Positions 27,529-37,455 of a stretch of 64,000 nucleotides of DNA are shown in pieces. Positions within the stretch are counted from its first letter, which is position 1. Each line of letters begins with the position of its first letter. Source of the DNA: Bryobacterales bacterium (GTDB lineage Bacteria; Acidobacteriota; Terriglobia; Bryobacterales; Bryobacteraceae); contig JADLBD010000012.1 in NCBI GenBank assembly GCA_020847975.1, forward strand, positions 1-64,000, in the 5' to 3' direction. Both the position numbers and the translations under genes were made by a program. The notes beneath the pieces were generated by a model. The model made no database searches. It was given only the letters and a program-made list of their open reading frames with translations, and was not told the DNA's origin.

Positions 27529-29202
27529 ATGAACAGAAGGAAATTCCTGAGTACCGCGCCGCTAGCCACGCTCGCTTCCGATGCCGCGGCGCCAAGCCTC
27601 GCGGCGCAACAAACGAGCGACGCCGGCGAGTTTCATTACGTCAACCGGAGACAGGGTGCGCATCCGTTCAAAACAGCGAACACGGGAAAGCGGCCGCACA
27701 TTTTTCTCATCTGCCTGGATATGGTCAGTCCGGACCACTTCCTCCCGTCGCGCTCTTTGCAGCGCGAAATGGAGATGCCCGCCATCCGCGCGCTGACGGC
27801 GGAAGGCGTAAACTTCACCAACGCCTTCTGTACCGTGCCCATCTGCTCCCCCTCCCGGGCATCGATGTACACTGGCAGATACCCTTACGTGCTGGCCAAT
27901 CCGGGAGGCGGACCCGAGGGTCAGGAGAACTCGCTGCGGGCGAACGACGTCATCTATCCGGAATACCTGAAAGCATCCGGCTACCGGACGAGACACGTCG
28001 GCAAGAACCACGTGGGAGCCCAGAAGTTCATGGACGCCTTCGATGAACTCGACACGAACTGGGAACGTGCGATGCCCGTCCTGAAGGACGACGGACTGTA
28101 TCACTCATACCTGCGCCGGCTGGGTGTCAGGATGCCGCGTTATTCGCGCCAGATTCACCGCCTGTATCCCGACCGGAAGACTCCTTCCGGGACGCTCGGC
28201 GGGTGGATCGAGCAGTCCGATGGACGCCCGTTTCCGCTCGAAGGGCAGTATAGCTGGTACCTCAGCCAGTGGGCGATCGAGAAGACGCGCGACGCCTTCG
28301 CCTCAGGCGGCCCCAACGCCCCGCTCTATCTTCAGCTCAACATCTACGATCCACACAATCCGTTCACCATTCCGGCGGGATTCGAGAAGCGCGAGGCCGA
28401 ATTGCGGAAGGCGATCTCGCTGCCCGCCAGCTTCCGCCGCGCCGTCGAGCGCAATTTCCAGCCCGCCCCCGGAGAACCCGCTTTGCTCGACTTTCACCGC
28501 AGGGTATGGGGCATCTACCGGCCCGAGACAGCCAAGGACTACATGGTCGCCAATGCCCTGGCGATGGAGGTGATCGACCGCGCCCTCGCTCAGTTCATCA
28601 AGGCGCTGAAAGAGATGAACATTTACGATGAATCGCTGATCATCTTTACGGCCGACCATGGCGAGATGAACATTCACCAGGCGCTGGTGGACAAAGGCGC
28701 CTACCTCCATCCCGAAACGCAGCGAGTTCCCCTCGTCATCAAGCCCCCTGCCAGTTTCGGAGCCCGCCCGGCTACCGTGGATGCGCCCGTATCACTCCTC
28801 GACCTGGCAGCCACCGTCTGCGACGCCGCCGGAGTTGTCCCCCTGGCGAGGATGGACGGCCGTTCGCTGCTTCCCCACGTGAGAGGACAGGCTGAGGCGG
28901 GTGACCGTGATCTGCTGTTCCAGACAGGGTGGCTCGCCACCGGCAATCCGGCCTGCGGCACCGAGCGTTGGGAGCGCGGTGGAAGACATCACTTCTTCGT
29001 CCATAACATGGGCTCCACAAGCGACGAACTCTACGATCTGAACGACGCCGACGCCGGCAGCATCGCAGCAGACCCGGCGCAGAAAAAAGTCCTGGACGAG
29101 ATGGCCCAACGGACCTACGCGCTGCTCGAGAAGGACGCCCGCTGGAGCTACTACCGTCTGGCTTTCCGCTTTCAACACTACACCGCCCTGGAGAAAGCCT
29201 GA
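27529..29202 (+). CDS. Tat-exported sulfatase
   Basis: 557 residues from ATG 27529, with GGGAGAG upstream. MNRRKFLSTAPLATLAS is a twin-arginine signal. The type I sulfatase site is CSPSRASMYTG, with the Cys that an FGE-type enzyme converts to formylglycine; metal ligands appear in ICLDMVSPDHF and FTADHGEMNIHQ. Ending in a C-terminal subdomain with LYDLNDADAGSIAADP. It should hydrolyse sulfate esters, probably of polysaccharides, outside the cytoplasm. No FGE gene is in the window. About 155 bp separate it from the Rpn-like gene; 29203-29381 after it shows nothing recognisable. Confidence 0.85.
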   Translation: MNRRKFLSTAPLATLASDAAAPSLAAQQTSDAGEFHYVNRRQGAHPFKTANTGKRPHIFLICLDMVSPDHFLPSRSLQREMEMPAIRALTAEGVNFTNAFCTVPICSPSRASMYTGRYPYVLANPGGGPEGQENSLRANDVIYPEYLKASGYRTRHVGKNHVGAQKFMDAFDELDTNWERAMPVLKDDGLYHSYLRRLGVRMPRYSRQIHRLYPDRKTPSGTLGGWIEQSDGRPFPLEGQYSWYLSQWAIEKTRDAFASGGPNAPLYLQLNIYDPHNPFTIPAGFEKREAELRKAISLPASFRRAVERNFQPAPGEPALLDFHRRVWGIYRPETAKDYMVANALAMEVIDRALAQFIKALKEMNIYDESLIIFTADHGEMNIHQALVDKGAYLHPETQRVPLVIKPPASFGARPATVDAPVSLLDLAATVCDAAGVVPLARMDGRSLLPHVRGQAEAGDRDLLFQTGWLATGNPACGTERWERGGRHHFFVHNMGSTSDELYDLNDADAGSIAADPAQKKVLDEMAQRTYALLEKDARWSYYRLAFRFQHYTALEKA

Positions 29203-29381
29203 GCATTGGTTGTAAACCGCCCGGATCTCTTTGAAGCAGTAGCGAAGGGCAGTTGATGATCTTCTGGTTGGGATGCCCGCGCCCGCCATCCGTCTACTAC
29301 TTCATTCCCGGTGCGGCAGCGGAACTCTTGACCACCGAACCAGCGGCTGCCATTGGCGTGGCCGGGAAATGATGTACTCGC

Positions 29382-31289
29382 TCAATTAGCGCCGGCGGCC
29401 AGCAGGAGTACATTGCTTGGGGTATCATTTGCAACCACCCGTACATGTCCGGCGACTTTGGATGGGACCCGCACCTGGACTTCGTATAGGCCCACCGCGT
29501 CTTGGCTGAGCGCCACGAATTCCGGCCGCACCGTATCGTTGCCGAACATGACCACGATGCTGTTTGTCAGCGGCACTGCCTTCGATGGAAGGATGCCCTC
29601 CGGGACCGCTCCGTCGGGAACTCCCAGGCCTACCGCCGCCAGCGTGATCCGCTCGAGGGGACGGGCGGGAGAGCGGGCGTCAATGAGCGATCCGTCTCCA
29701 TGCCAGGCAAACGCCAAGGCGGGAGTTTCCGGATTAGGGAACAGCGCCGGCGCAACTTTCTTCACCTGGACGGATGTCTCCACTGACCCGTTCGGAGTGT
29801 GGACCGTCAAGGCGCCTTGTCCGGAAAACCCGAAAGGAATCTGAACGTTGATCTGACCGTAGCCGGCATAGAGCAATGGGACGGCATCGCCGTTCAGCAT
29901 AACCGTGCATCCATCCGCGGACAACATGGGAGTTGTCAGCGATGCCTTGAGATCGGAAGGGCAGAGATTGCGGCCGAAAATAGCTGCCGGGGAACCGCTG
30001 GCCAGTTCCGGCGAGAATGAGGCGACGTTTACCACCTCACCGATGATCTGTGGCTGGGGGGCAAGAACAGCGGTGTCAATATCAGTGACCGACCCAAGCC
30101 CGCGGACATGCAAACGGATGCTTGGTCCGGTAACCTCGGCACGTACGTAATGGTTCACCCCGATGCTCTGTGCAATGAGCTCATTCGGCGCGCTCCAATG
30201 GACCGGCGCGCCCCCGCCGCCGGAGGTAACATACACAATCCCGCCGGAGTTTGGCGGCGCCACCTGGCCGTTGCGCAGTTCGAAGGTCCTCTGGTAGATA
30301 TGCTCGTGGCCGTTGAATACCAGTTGCACGCCATACTTCTCCAGTATCGGAACCAGATAGTTCCGTACTTTGCCTGCCTCTGGCTCATCCTGATGTTTGC
30401 CGGTGGCATAACCGGGGTGATGGAAGAACACGACTCGCCAGAATTTGCGTGTATTCCGCAGGTCGTTCTCGAGCCACTTGAGCATCTCACCCGTGCCGGC
30501 TATGGCTTCGTCCAGGGGCAGGTTTGAATCGAGGGCAACGAAATGCACATTCCCCCAGTCGAACGAATAATAGCGGCCCCAATCATGCGCTGGAACTCCG
30601 CCGGTCGGCGTGACCCGGCCGGCAAGAGAAGGCTTTCCGGAGTCTGTGTAGTATTCGTGATTGCCGAGGGTGGTAAAGAAAGGGACACGCGCCATCTGTT
30701 CGCGATAGATGGAATAGTAGTTCTCTTCGACGCTTGTGTACGTCGCCAGGTCGTACGCCAGATCGCCGTTGGCCAGCACCAGGGAGACGTCTTCCCGTGC
30801 CATCTGGAGGCTGAGCTGCACTTGGGCGCTGCTGCCATCGCCGGAGTCCGCAAAATGAAGAAAGGAGAAGGGCCCGTCGCTGCTTGTACGGAACTGGAGC
30901 GGGTTCCGCAACGGCCAGGCCAAGGGTTGGCCGTCTGCCTGAATCCGGCAGGTATATACCGTACCTGGCTCCAAGCCGCTCAGCATGGCTCGGTACTGAT
31001 AGTAGTCAAATCCGAGGCCCGTAGCGGCAGATTCAAACTTGCTCATCGAAGCCGGGAATGTGTTCGAATTCCCAGAGATATCCGTCACTACAACAGAGCA
31101 CGCGGCGGAAACCGGTAAAGTCCAAACCACGGTCCCGGAGCGCGGGCCCAGATTTTGAACATTCGGTGTCCGGTGAAACCCGGGCGTAGCAGCGGTGGAT
31201 GCTACAGGAAAAAACGAAACCGCCATCGCGCCGGCGGTGGCGTGCCTGAGAAACTCACGGCGCGTTTGCCGTTCAGTTGCCGCTGTCAT
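29382..31289 (-). CDS. Tat-exported PAP-like metallophosphoesterase with Solibacter C-terminal domain
   Basis: 635 residues. A twin-arginine signal (TRREFLRHATAG) is followed by a fibronectin-like purple acid phosphatase N-domain (about 40-150). The calcineurin-like core is at about 155-350: FLHFADSGDG, GDLAYD, GNHEYY, FHHPGY and NGHEHIYQR supply the two-metal site. From about 410 (PQIIGEVVNVASFSPELASG) to the end is the TIGR03437-type domain found in many secreted Solibacter proteins. It follows the CotH-like gene at 31366 by 76 bp on the same strand and is mirrored by the pair at 33605-37396. Confidence 0.85.
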   Translation of the reverse strand: MTAATERQTRREFLRHATAGAMAVSFFPVASTAATPGFHRTPNVQNLGPRSGTVVWTLPVSAACSVVVTDISGNSNTFPASMSKFESAATGLGFDYYQYRAMLSGLEPGTVYTCRIQADGQPLAWPLRNPLQFRTSSDGPFSFLHFADSGDGSSAQVQLSLQMAREDVSLVLANGDLAYDLATYTSVEENYYSIYREQMARVPFFTTLGNHEYYTDSGKPSLAGRVTPTGGVPAHDWGRYYSFDWGNVHFVALDSNLPLDEAIAGTGEMLKWLENDLRNTRKFWRVVFFHHPGYATGKHQDEPEAGKVRNYLVPILEKYGVQLVFNGHEHIYQRTFELRNGQVAPPNSGGIVYVTSGGGGAPVHWSAPNELIAQSIGVNHYVRAEVTGPSIRLHVRGLGSVTDIDTAVLAPQPQIIGEVVNVASFSPELASGSPAAIFGRNLCPSDLKASLTTPMLSADGCTVMLNGDAVPLLYAGYGQINVQIPFGFSGQGALTVHTPNGSVETSVQVKKVAPALFPNPETPALAFAWHGDGSLIDARSPARPLERITLAAVGLGVPDGAVPEGILPSKAVPLTNSIVVMFGNDTVRPEFVALSQDAVGLYEVQVRVPSKVAGHVRVVANDTPSNVLLLAAGAN

Positions 31290-31365
31290 CCCGTTACTTC
31301 TCGAACAACCTTCCCTTCATCTTATCAGGGACCCGCCGATTCGCGATAGTCCACTAACGGTAGAA

Positions 31366-33255
31366 TCAGCGGACTGCCAGCGCATAGCCGGGGCCTGTCT
31401 CGCCGAACATGGAAAGCTTCACTATGGCTTTCCCGCCTGTCAACTCATCCGGCAGCCGGAGGATCACGACTTGCAAGGCGGCAAATCCCGGCGCGAGCCC
31501 GGCCCACTGTACCCCTGCCGGCACTCCGTCGACCACCGCACTGACCGGATTCTTCATCACCACAAGACGTTGCGCCGGAGCAGCCTGGCCGCTCGAATCA
31601 TCACTCTCGGCGGCGCCCAGTCCGGTTACCCAGAGAACCACAATTTCCCCCTTTGTGGCCGGCGATGCCGTGTTCACTACGCTCCCGTCCGCATGTGCCG
31701 CCACGAAGATGCCGGGATTGGCGGGGCGCAATTCGACAGGGATGGTTTCACTGGCAATGCCACTCACGGTCACGGCGAGTGACGATGGGCCGCAGGGTAA
31801 CTGAGAAGGAGTCTGCAACAGGGCGCCGGTGGGCGATACGGAGATCAAGGGAGCCTTGACTCCCGATACCATGACCGATACCCCGCGCAGTTCCTCGGGC
31901 AACGGCCACCCCGAGGCAGTCGTCCTGGTGCTCAACGGCAGATCCGCCTGGACCGCAACCTGCTCCCCGGGAGAGAGAAACGCAATGCCGGAAGCGGCGT
32001 TCGACGCCGCCCCCGCCGGCAGGTTTGGCGCCCCCGCCGCGTGGGTCCATCCCGCATCCAGCAGCGATTGGGTGACAAAATCCGCCCTCGCCCGGGCGAA
32101 ATCGCGCAGGAATTGGACAGCCACTTCGAACATTGCCGCGGGGCATTTGGCCTGTGCTCCATCGACGATGCAAACCCGGCTCGGGTCGTCGAGCATCGCC
32201 TGCCGGATCTGGTTGTACACGCGCTCAATCTCCTGAGCCAGCCAGCCATTGGAACCGCCCGTCACCTCCGCCGCCAGGTGGAGCGTATCGAGATAGCGCT
32301 GACGGAGCTCCGGAACCTGGAGTGCGCGGCGCAGCAGAACGTTATCCTGCGTATACTTCCAGATGGGCCAATCCGCGGGTCCAAAAGTCATCTCTTTATC
32401 CCACGGAAGGAAGAACCAGTGGTCATCCACCGCACGCCGGTACAGGTAGAAGTTGGCCATGCCGCTGTCGCTCAGAATCCCGTCCGTCTCGACGAGGAAT
32501 ATTTCCGCCGCGACGTAGGCGGCAAAGGCGCCCAAATCCATGTACTTACTCATTGCCTGCACGAAGCCGCCATCGGAAGCCTGGTTCGCCGTTCGTATCA
32601 TGTCGATGAGGACCTGCGTCTGCGGGTCGTCTTTGTGGGTCTTCGGATTGAAGAGCGCGTCAACGTAATGACTGGGATCCTCTCCGAGGTACTGAAAATG
32701 ATAGCCCCCGCCACCTTGTCCCTCGAAAAGGAAGCCAATATCCTCACCGAAGCGCGTCTTTAGGAAGCGAGTGTCGTAAGGTTCGCTCACCTGGTACAGC
32801 CCAACGTAGACGCCGTTCACGAACAGACGTATGAACACGGTTCGAAGGTAAGGCAGCCCCATCCGCGCCATAGTCCGCATGGTAAGGTGCTCGTGCATCG
32901 AGGACGGGTCTTCCACAAAATTTCTGAGCACCAAGGACTGTAGTCCAAGGAATGTCTGTCCCGCAGCGTTTGCCCCGAACTCGATGCCCAAGCCCGGTTT
33001 GATCGGGTTGAGGCTGCCGCTTCCGCGAGTGTGCAAGGCAGCCTGTGGCACGACGACGCCTTGCCATTGGAAATCGCAATTGTAATATTTCTTTTTGTCG
33101 GTGTAGTGGTCATGAACGTTCTGCCAGTCGGCGTCGCTCATTGTCAGGCGAATGTCCTGAAGAGAGATGGCGTCAAAAAAATCATCGATCGTCTGTCCAG
33201 GGCACAGGCCGGATGCAACCAGGAGATTAGCGAAAATGAACAAACTCCTATTCAT
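31366..33255 (-). CDS. Secreted CotH-like kinase with Solibacter C-terminal domain (pair 1)
   Basis: 629 residues from ATG 33255, behind GGGAGA, starting with a signal peptide (MNRSLFIFANLLVASGLCPG). The CotH/Fam20C-like kinase features are DISLQDIRLTMSDADWQN, NPIKPGLGIEF, SLVLRNFVEDPSSMHEHL, VGLYQVSEPYDTRFL and WFFLPWDKEMTFG, the last holding the metal-binding acidic pair (Asp and Glu in place of the usual Asp-x-Asp). The last 210 residues form the TIGR03437-type domain. CotH proteins phosphorylate secreted proteins in spore coats; here the target is unknown. It probably shares a transcript with the phosphoesterase downstream. Confidence 0.8.
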   Translation of the reverse strand: MNRSLFIFANLLVASGLCPGQTIDDFFDAISLQDIRLTMSDADWQNVHDHYTDKKKYYNCDFQWQGVVVPQAALHTRGSGSLNPIKPGLGIEFGANAAGQTFLGLQSLVLRNFVEDPSSMHEHLTMRTMARMGLPYLRTVFIRLFVNGVYVGLYQVSEPYDTRFLKTRFGEDIGFLFEGQGGGGYHFQYLGEDPSHYVDALFNPKTHKDDPQTQVLIDMIRTANQASDGGFVQAMSKYMDLGAFAAYVAAEIFLVETDGILSDSGMANFYLYRRAVDDHWFFLPWDKEMTFGPADWPIWKYTQDNVLLRRALQVPELRQRYLDTLHLAAEVTGGSNGWLAQEIERVYNQIRQAMLDDPSRVCIVDGAQAKCPAAMFEVAVQFLRDFARARADFVTQSLLDAGWTHAAGAPNLPAGAASNAASGIAFLSPGEQVAVQADLPLSTRTTASGWPLPEELRGVSVMVSGVKAPLISVSPTGALLQTPSQLPCGPSSLAVTVSGIASETIPVELRPANPGIFVAAHADGSVVNTASPATKGEIVVLWVTGLGAAESDDSSGQAAPAQRLVVMKNPVSAVVDGVPAGVQWAGLAPGFAALQVVILRLPDELTGGKAIVKLSMFGETGPGYALAVR

Positions 33256-33604
33256 TGTCAATTCTCCCTGCCTGCTATCGAGCAACTTGCCTGCCAATCT
33301 TCATAGGGCTGGCGGTCACTGGCCTTACCTTTAGAGTCGTTTCCAACGACTTTGAGGATAAGTCCAGCAGGGTCCAACGCTTGTGTGGCAAGTGTCCAGG
33401 CCGCGCACCCGGGAGTAAACCGGCGAGGAGAGTCTTCTCGTCCCACGCACGGAATGCGCGGCATTTTATACGCTTCCCCACTGCGGAGCGTGCAACCTAT
33501 TTGCGGCTTGGTACGCCTCTCTAGTAAAAGGGGACTGCTGACGAGCGGCCTCGCGTCCCGGATGCGCAGTATGCAATGTCTGCGTACAAAGGAGGCGGGT
33601 CGCC
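33256..33604. promoter_or_regulatory. Divergent intergenic region between the two CotH/phosphoesterase pairs
   Basis: 349 bp without a credible ORF. It must hold promoters for both divergent pairs. The only structure I can see is a perfect inverted repeat, AGTCGTT-TCC-AACGACT, at 33335-33351, close to the minus-strand gene, which could be an operator or a small hairpin. AAAGGAGG just before 33605 is the ribosome-binding site of the plus-strand CotH gene. Confidence 0.5.
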
Positions 33605-35504
33605 ATGCGCCACCTACGCTGTGTAGTTCTGCCGCTGTTGTTGGCTTCTCTGCCGGTTCTCTCCGCAAAAGCCCAAACGACTGCGGATCTCTTTGACGAC
33701 TCAACGCTCCAGGAGGTGAGGATTCGCATGGATCCTACCGACTGGCGGTCAATCCACGACCACTTCCTGGACAACACTTACTATCGCTGCGAATTCCAAT
33801 GGCGCGATATCCATCTTCCTAACGTCGGCGTCCGCTCCCGCGGGTCCGGGACGCGAAACGCTATCAAGCCGAACCTCGGTTTCGACTTCAGCCGCTATAC
33901 GTCCTCCCAACGATTCCTTGGTCTCAAGAGCCTTGTTACCCGTAACTTCGCGCAGGATTCCTCGATGGTTCACGAGCATCTTGCGATGAAGCTGTTCCAA
34001 CGCATGGGCCTTCCCTACGAGCGCACAGCCCACGCCAGGCTTTATGTAAATGAGGAGTATGTGGGTTTATATCTACTTGTCGAGCCCGTTGACTCCCGAT
34101 TCCTCCAGCACCACTTCGGTGAGGACACCGGATACCTCTTCGAGTATTCCTGGACCGGAGAGGCTTACAACTTTGAGTATCTCGGGGAGGATCCGAGCCT
34201 GTATGTTCCCTCGCCGTTCGAGCCGAAGAACCACGAAAGCGATCCACAGCCGGAGGCATTGGTAGAGATGATCCGGCAGATGAACCAGAGCAGGGACGCA
34301 GAGTTTGCGCACACAATGGAGCGCTACCTCGACCCGGGCGCATTCCTGACCCATGTCGCCGTCGAGCAGTATCTGGCGGAATTCGACGGCATCCTCGGCT
34401 TCGCAGGCATGGCAAACTTCTATCTGTATCGCCGCACGGCGGATAACCGCTGGATGTTCATTGTCTGGGATAAGGACAACACGTTCCACGACTGGCAACG
34501 CGACATCAACGACAATACCGCGGAGAACGTGCTGGTGCGCCGCGCGCTCGCCGTCCCGGAATGGCGCCGGCTTTACCTGGAAGCTTTTCACGAAGCTGCG
34601 CAAACAGCCGGCGGAGGGAGCGGCTATTTGGCCGGCGAGGAAACCCGCGTCTACTCTCTCATCCGCGAAGCCGCATATGCCGACCCCTACAAGGTCAACA
34701 CCATGTTCGCGGAGATTGTCCCGCTCTCGAATGAGACCTTCGAGGCGGCGCATCAGTACATTCGAGACTTCTTCCGGAACCGAACACCCATCGTGCAGGC
34801 GGCGATTGCCCGGGACGGGTTCACGCAGACTCCGGGCTCCCTCGATGTGTACGCTTCGAGCGCCACCAACTACGCTTACAATTGTCCGGTCCTCACGCCC
34901 GGTTCGCTGGCGCGATTGAAGATCGCCAATGGGCCCGGCGGCGGCGCACGCAACTGGCTTTCCATTACCGCATACGCTCGCCGGAATCAGCATCAGCATC
35001 GCGGGCAAAGAAGCGCCGCTGCTTTCTGTGTCCCCGACAGAGGTCCAGTTTCAGGTTCCCTCCGGCGTACTGTGCGGTCCGCAACCGCTCACGATTCTCA
35101 AGGGCAGTGTGAGCAGCCATACCATTCGCGCCGATATCCGGCCGAGCAATGCCGGAATCGTCGCCGTGACCCACACCAATTGGGCTCTGGTCGGCCCCAG
35201 CAATCCCGCTCAATCCGGCGAATATCTCATCCTCTTTGTCACGGGCCTCGGCACGGGTGAAACAGTGGTTCCCGATGGGGAGCCTACGCCGCTGTCCGGC
35301 GTCGTGCGAATGCAGGGAACGGTTACGGCAATCGTAAACGGGGAGTCTGTCCCCACGCTGTTTGCGGGACTTGCGCCAGGACTTATCGGAGTGCAACAAG
35401 TGATTTTGCAATGGCCCGATACGCCGTTCCACACGCAGCGAGTACCCTTCAGCCTGAGTGTGCACGGTGAAACCGGCAATCAGATCTGGATCGAAACCAA
35501 ATGA
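33605..35504 (+). CDS. Secreted CotH-like kinase with Solibacter C-terminal domain (pair 2), frameshifted
   Basis: ATG 33605 has a strong AAAGGAGG and a signal peptide (MRHLRCVVLPLLLASLPVLSAKA). Kinase motifs match pair 1: DDSTLQEVRIRMDPTDWRS, NAIKPNLGFDF, YVGLYLLVEPVDSRFL, WMFIVWDKDNTF. The first frame remains open to 35260, but from about 34965 the homologous domain continues in another frame (ATGFPLPHTLAGISISIAGK ... ending at 35504). The shift lies between about 34930 and 34970 in a GGGCCCGGCGGCGGCG tract. Restored length is about 633 residues, close to the paralogue. It is either a real disabling mutation or a sequencing error. Confidence 0.75.
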
Positions 35505-37396
35505 TCAGACTTTTCCGAATTGCATGGCCTCTATGGCTCTGGTCAACGCTGGCCTGGAGCGGAACGCTTGGCCGCAAGCCCTATTTGCAGGATGTCCATT
35601 CCGACCGCGCCGTGATCGCATGGACCACCGTGGACGCGGCCGGCGACGGCGAAGTGCGGTTCTCTGCGGACGGCGCACGGTGGACTCGGGTGGCCTCGAC
35701 GTCCACCCTGATGACGCCTGACCAGACTGGCCTGTCCGCCCCCTTTTATCAGCACCGCGCCAACCTGACCGGACTGGCGGCGGGTACTTCCTACTTCTAC
35801 AGAGTATTTCTCGACGGGCAGGACGCTCTTCCCTCCGTTCCACAGACGGATATGACTCTCCGCACTCCAACCGCCGCGGAGTCTTTCCGCTTTCTGGTTG
35901 TCGGGGATAGCGGCGATGGCGCGGCGGAGCAGAACGACGTAGCGTATCGTATGTTCCAGGACCCTGGGGCGCTACTGCTGCACGTGGGCGACCTGGCCTA
36001 CGACAGCGGAACCTTCCTCGAGTTAGAAAGTTACTACTTTTCCACTGACTGGCCATTAATGCGGCACATACCCTTCTTTCCGGCGCCGGGGAATCATGAC
36101 TATTACTTCCGGTACGGCGCCGCCTATCGCAGCAGTCATGTGGTTCCCATCCAGGGAGTGCCGCGGGACGGCCAGGGCCGTTATTACTCCTTTGATTGGA
36201 GCAATGTCCACTTCGTGTCGCTCGATACCAATGAGCCTTTTCAGCAGGCGCTCGAGGGAAAGGGCGCCATGTTGGAGTGGCTCGATGCCGATCTCGCCGC
36301 GACGCGGCAGCCTTGGCGGATCGTGTATTTTCACCACATCCCTTTCCCCACCTCCGCGCACCGGGATGACGCCACCTGCGCCCAGGTCCTCCAGTACCTC
36401 ACGCCCATCCTCGAGCGTCACCAGGTCCATATCGTCTTTGGGGGGCATGAGCATGTTTACCAGCGCACGAAGCCCCGCCGCAATGGGCAGTTTCTCGATG
36501 TGCCGGTTCCGGCGACTCCCCCCAACGGAACTATCTACATTACGACTGGGGGTGGAGGTTCGCGAGCATATCCCGCGGGAAATGACTCTTTCATCACGGC
36601 ATCGGCTGGCGTCTCGCATTACCTGCGGGTAGTGGTGGAAGGAGTCGTGCTAACGGTGACGGCCTTCGATCGCTCCGGCATCGTGCTGGACCGGTTTCAG
36701 ATGTCCGTCGCGCCGGTGATCGATTCAGGCGCCATCACGGACTCGGCCTCCGGCGGCAGGAGCCTTGCGCCCGGCGGATTGATCACAGTCTATGGCGCAA
36801 ATCTCGCTCCCGGCGATGCCACAGCCGCTGCTCTGCCATGGCCTTCCACGCTTGGGGGCGTATCGGCAACGGCATCCGGACAACCGGTACCCCTCCTCTT
36901 CGTCTCGCGGGGCCAAATCAATGCGCAGCTTCCGTTTGATGTAAGCCCCACGGCGACGCTCGAGGTTTCGACGCCGTCCGGCAAGGGCGCCGAGCCGATG
37001 CGAGTTGCCGATGCCGCACCCGCCATTTTCCGCGTGCCAACGCAGCAGGGGCTTGCCCCCGCCATCGTGCACCTGGACGGGACTCTTGTCACCAGCAGCG
37101 CTCCCGCTGCGGCGGGTGAATGGGTCTCCGTATACCTCACAGGTCTTGGAGCGGTCGCTCCCCCCATCACCGCGGGCCGGGCCGCGCCGGCGCTGCCGCT
37201 GGCGCGCGCCACAGCGGCCGTGAGAGTCACCGTCGGCGGCGCCGCCGCCGAGGTTTCTTTCTCCGGTCTCACCCCCGGACTGTCGGGCCTCTATCAAATC
37301 AACCTGAAAGTGCCCGCGGCGCTCCCTGCCGGACCACAGCCATTGCAGATCACAGCCGCCGGGTTGACGGACACGGTGCGCCTGGAACTTCCGTAG
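35501..37396 (+). CDS. Secreted PAP-like metallophosphoesterase with Solibacter C-terminal domain (pair 2)
   Basis: 631 residues; its ATG overlaps the stop of the CotH frame by ATGA. Signal peptide MIRLFRIAWPLWLWSTLAWS, fibronectin-like N-domain, then the phosphoesterase core: FLVVGDSGDGAAEQ, GDLAYDSGTF, GNHDYYFRYG, YFHHIPF and GGHEHVYQR. C-terminal TIGR03437-type domain from about 405 (VIDSGAITDSASGGRSLAPG) to the end. Tight coupling to a CotH kinase repeats the arrangement at 29382-33255 in mirror image. It may dephosphorylate what the kinase modifies, or act on an unrelated ester; the sequence cannot tell. Confidence 0.85.
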   Translation: MIRLFRIAWPLWLWSTLAWSGTLGRKPYLQDVHSDRAVIAWTTVDAAGDGEVRFSADGARWTRVASTSTLMTPDQTGLSAPFYQHRANLTGLAAGTSYFYRVFLDGQDALPSVPQTDMTLRTPTAAESFRFLVVGDSGDGAAEQNDVAYRMFQDPGALLLHVGDLAYDSGTFLELESYYFSTDWPLMRHIPFFPAPGNHDYYFRYGAAYRSSHVVPIQGVPRDGQGRYYSFDWSNVHFVSLDTNEPFQQALEGKGAMLEWLDADLAATRQPWRIVYFHHIPFPTSAHRDDATCAQVLQYLTPILERHQVHIVFGGHEHVYQRTKPRRNGQFLDVPVPATPPNGTIYITTGGGGSRAYPAGNDSFITASAGVSHYLRVVVEGVVLTVTAFDRSGIVLDRFQMSVAPVIDSGAITDSASGGRSLAPGGLITVYGANLAPGDATAAALPWPSTLGGVSATASGQPVPLLFVSRGQINAQLPFDVSPTATLEVSTPSGKGAEPMRVADAAPAIFRVPTQQGLAPAIVHLDGTLVTSSAPAAAGEWVSVYLTGLGAVAPPITAGRAAPALPLARATAAVRVTVGGAAAEVSFSGLTPGLSGLYQINLKVPAALPAGPQPLQITAAGLTDTVRLELP

Positions 37397-37455
37397 TACA
37401 TGATCTTGATCATTCGCTCACCCATCGGGGCCGGTGAATTGCTGATGGCTAGCAT

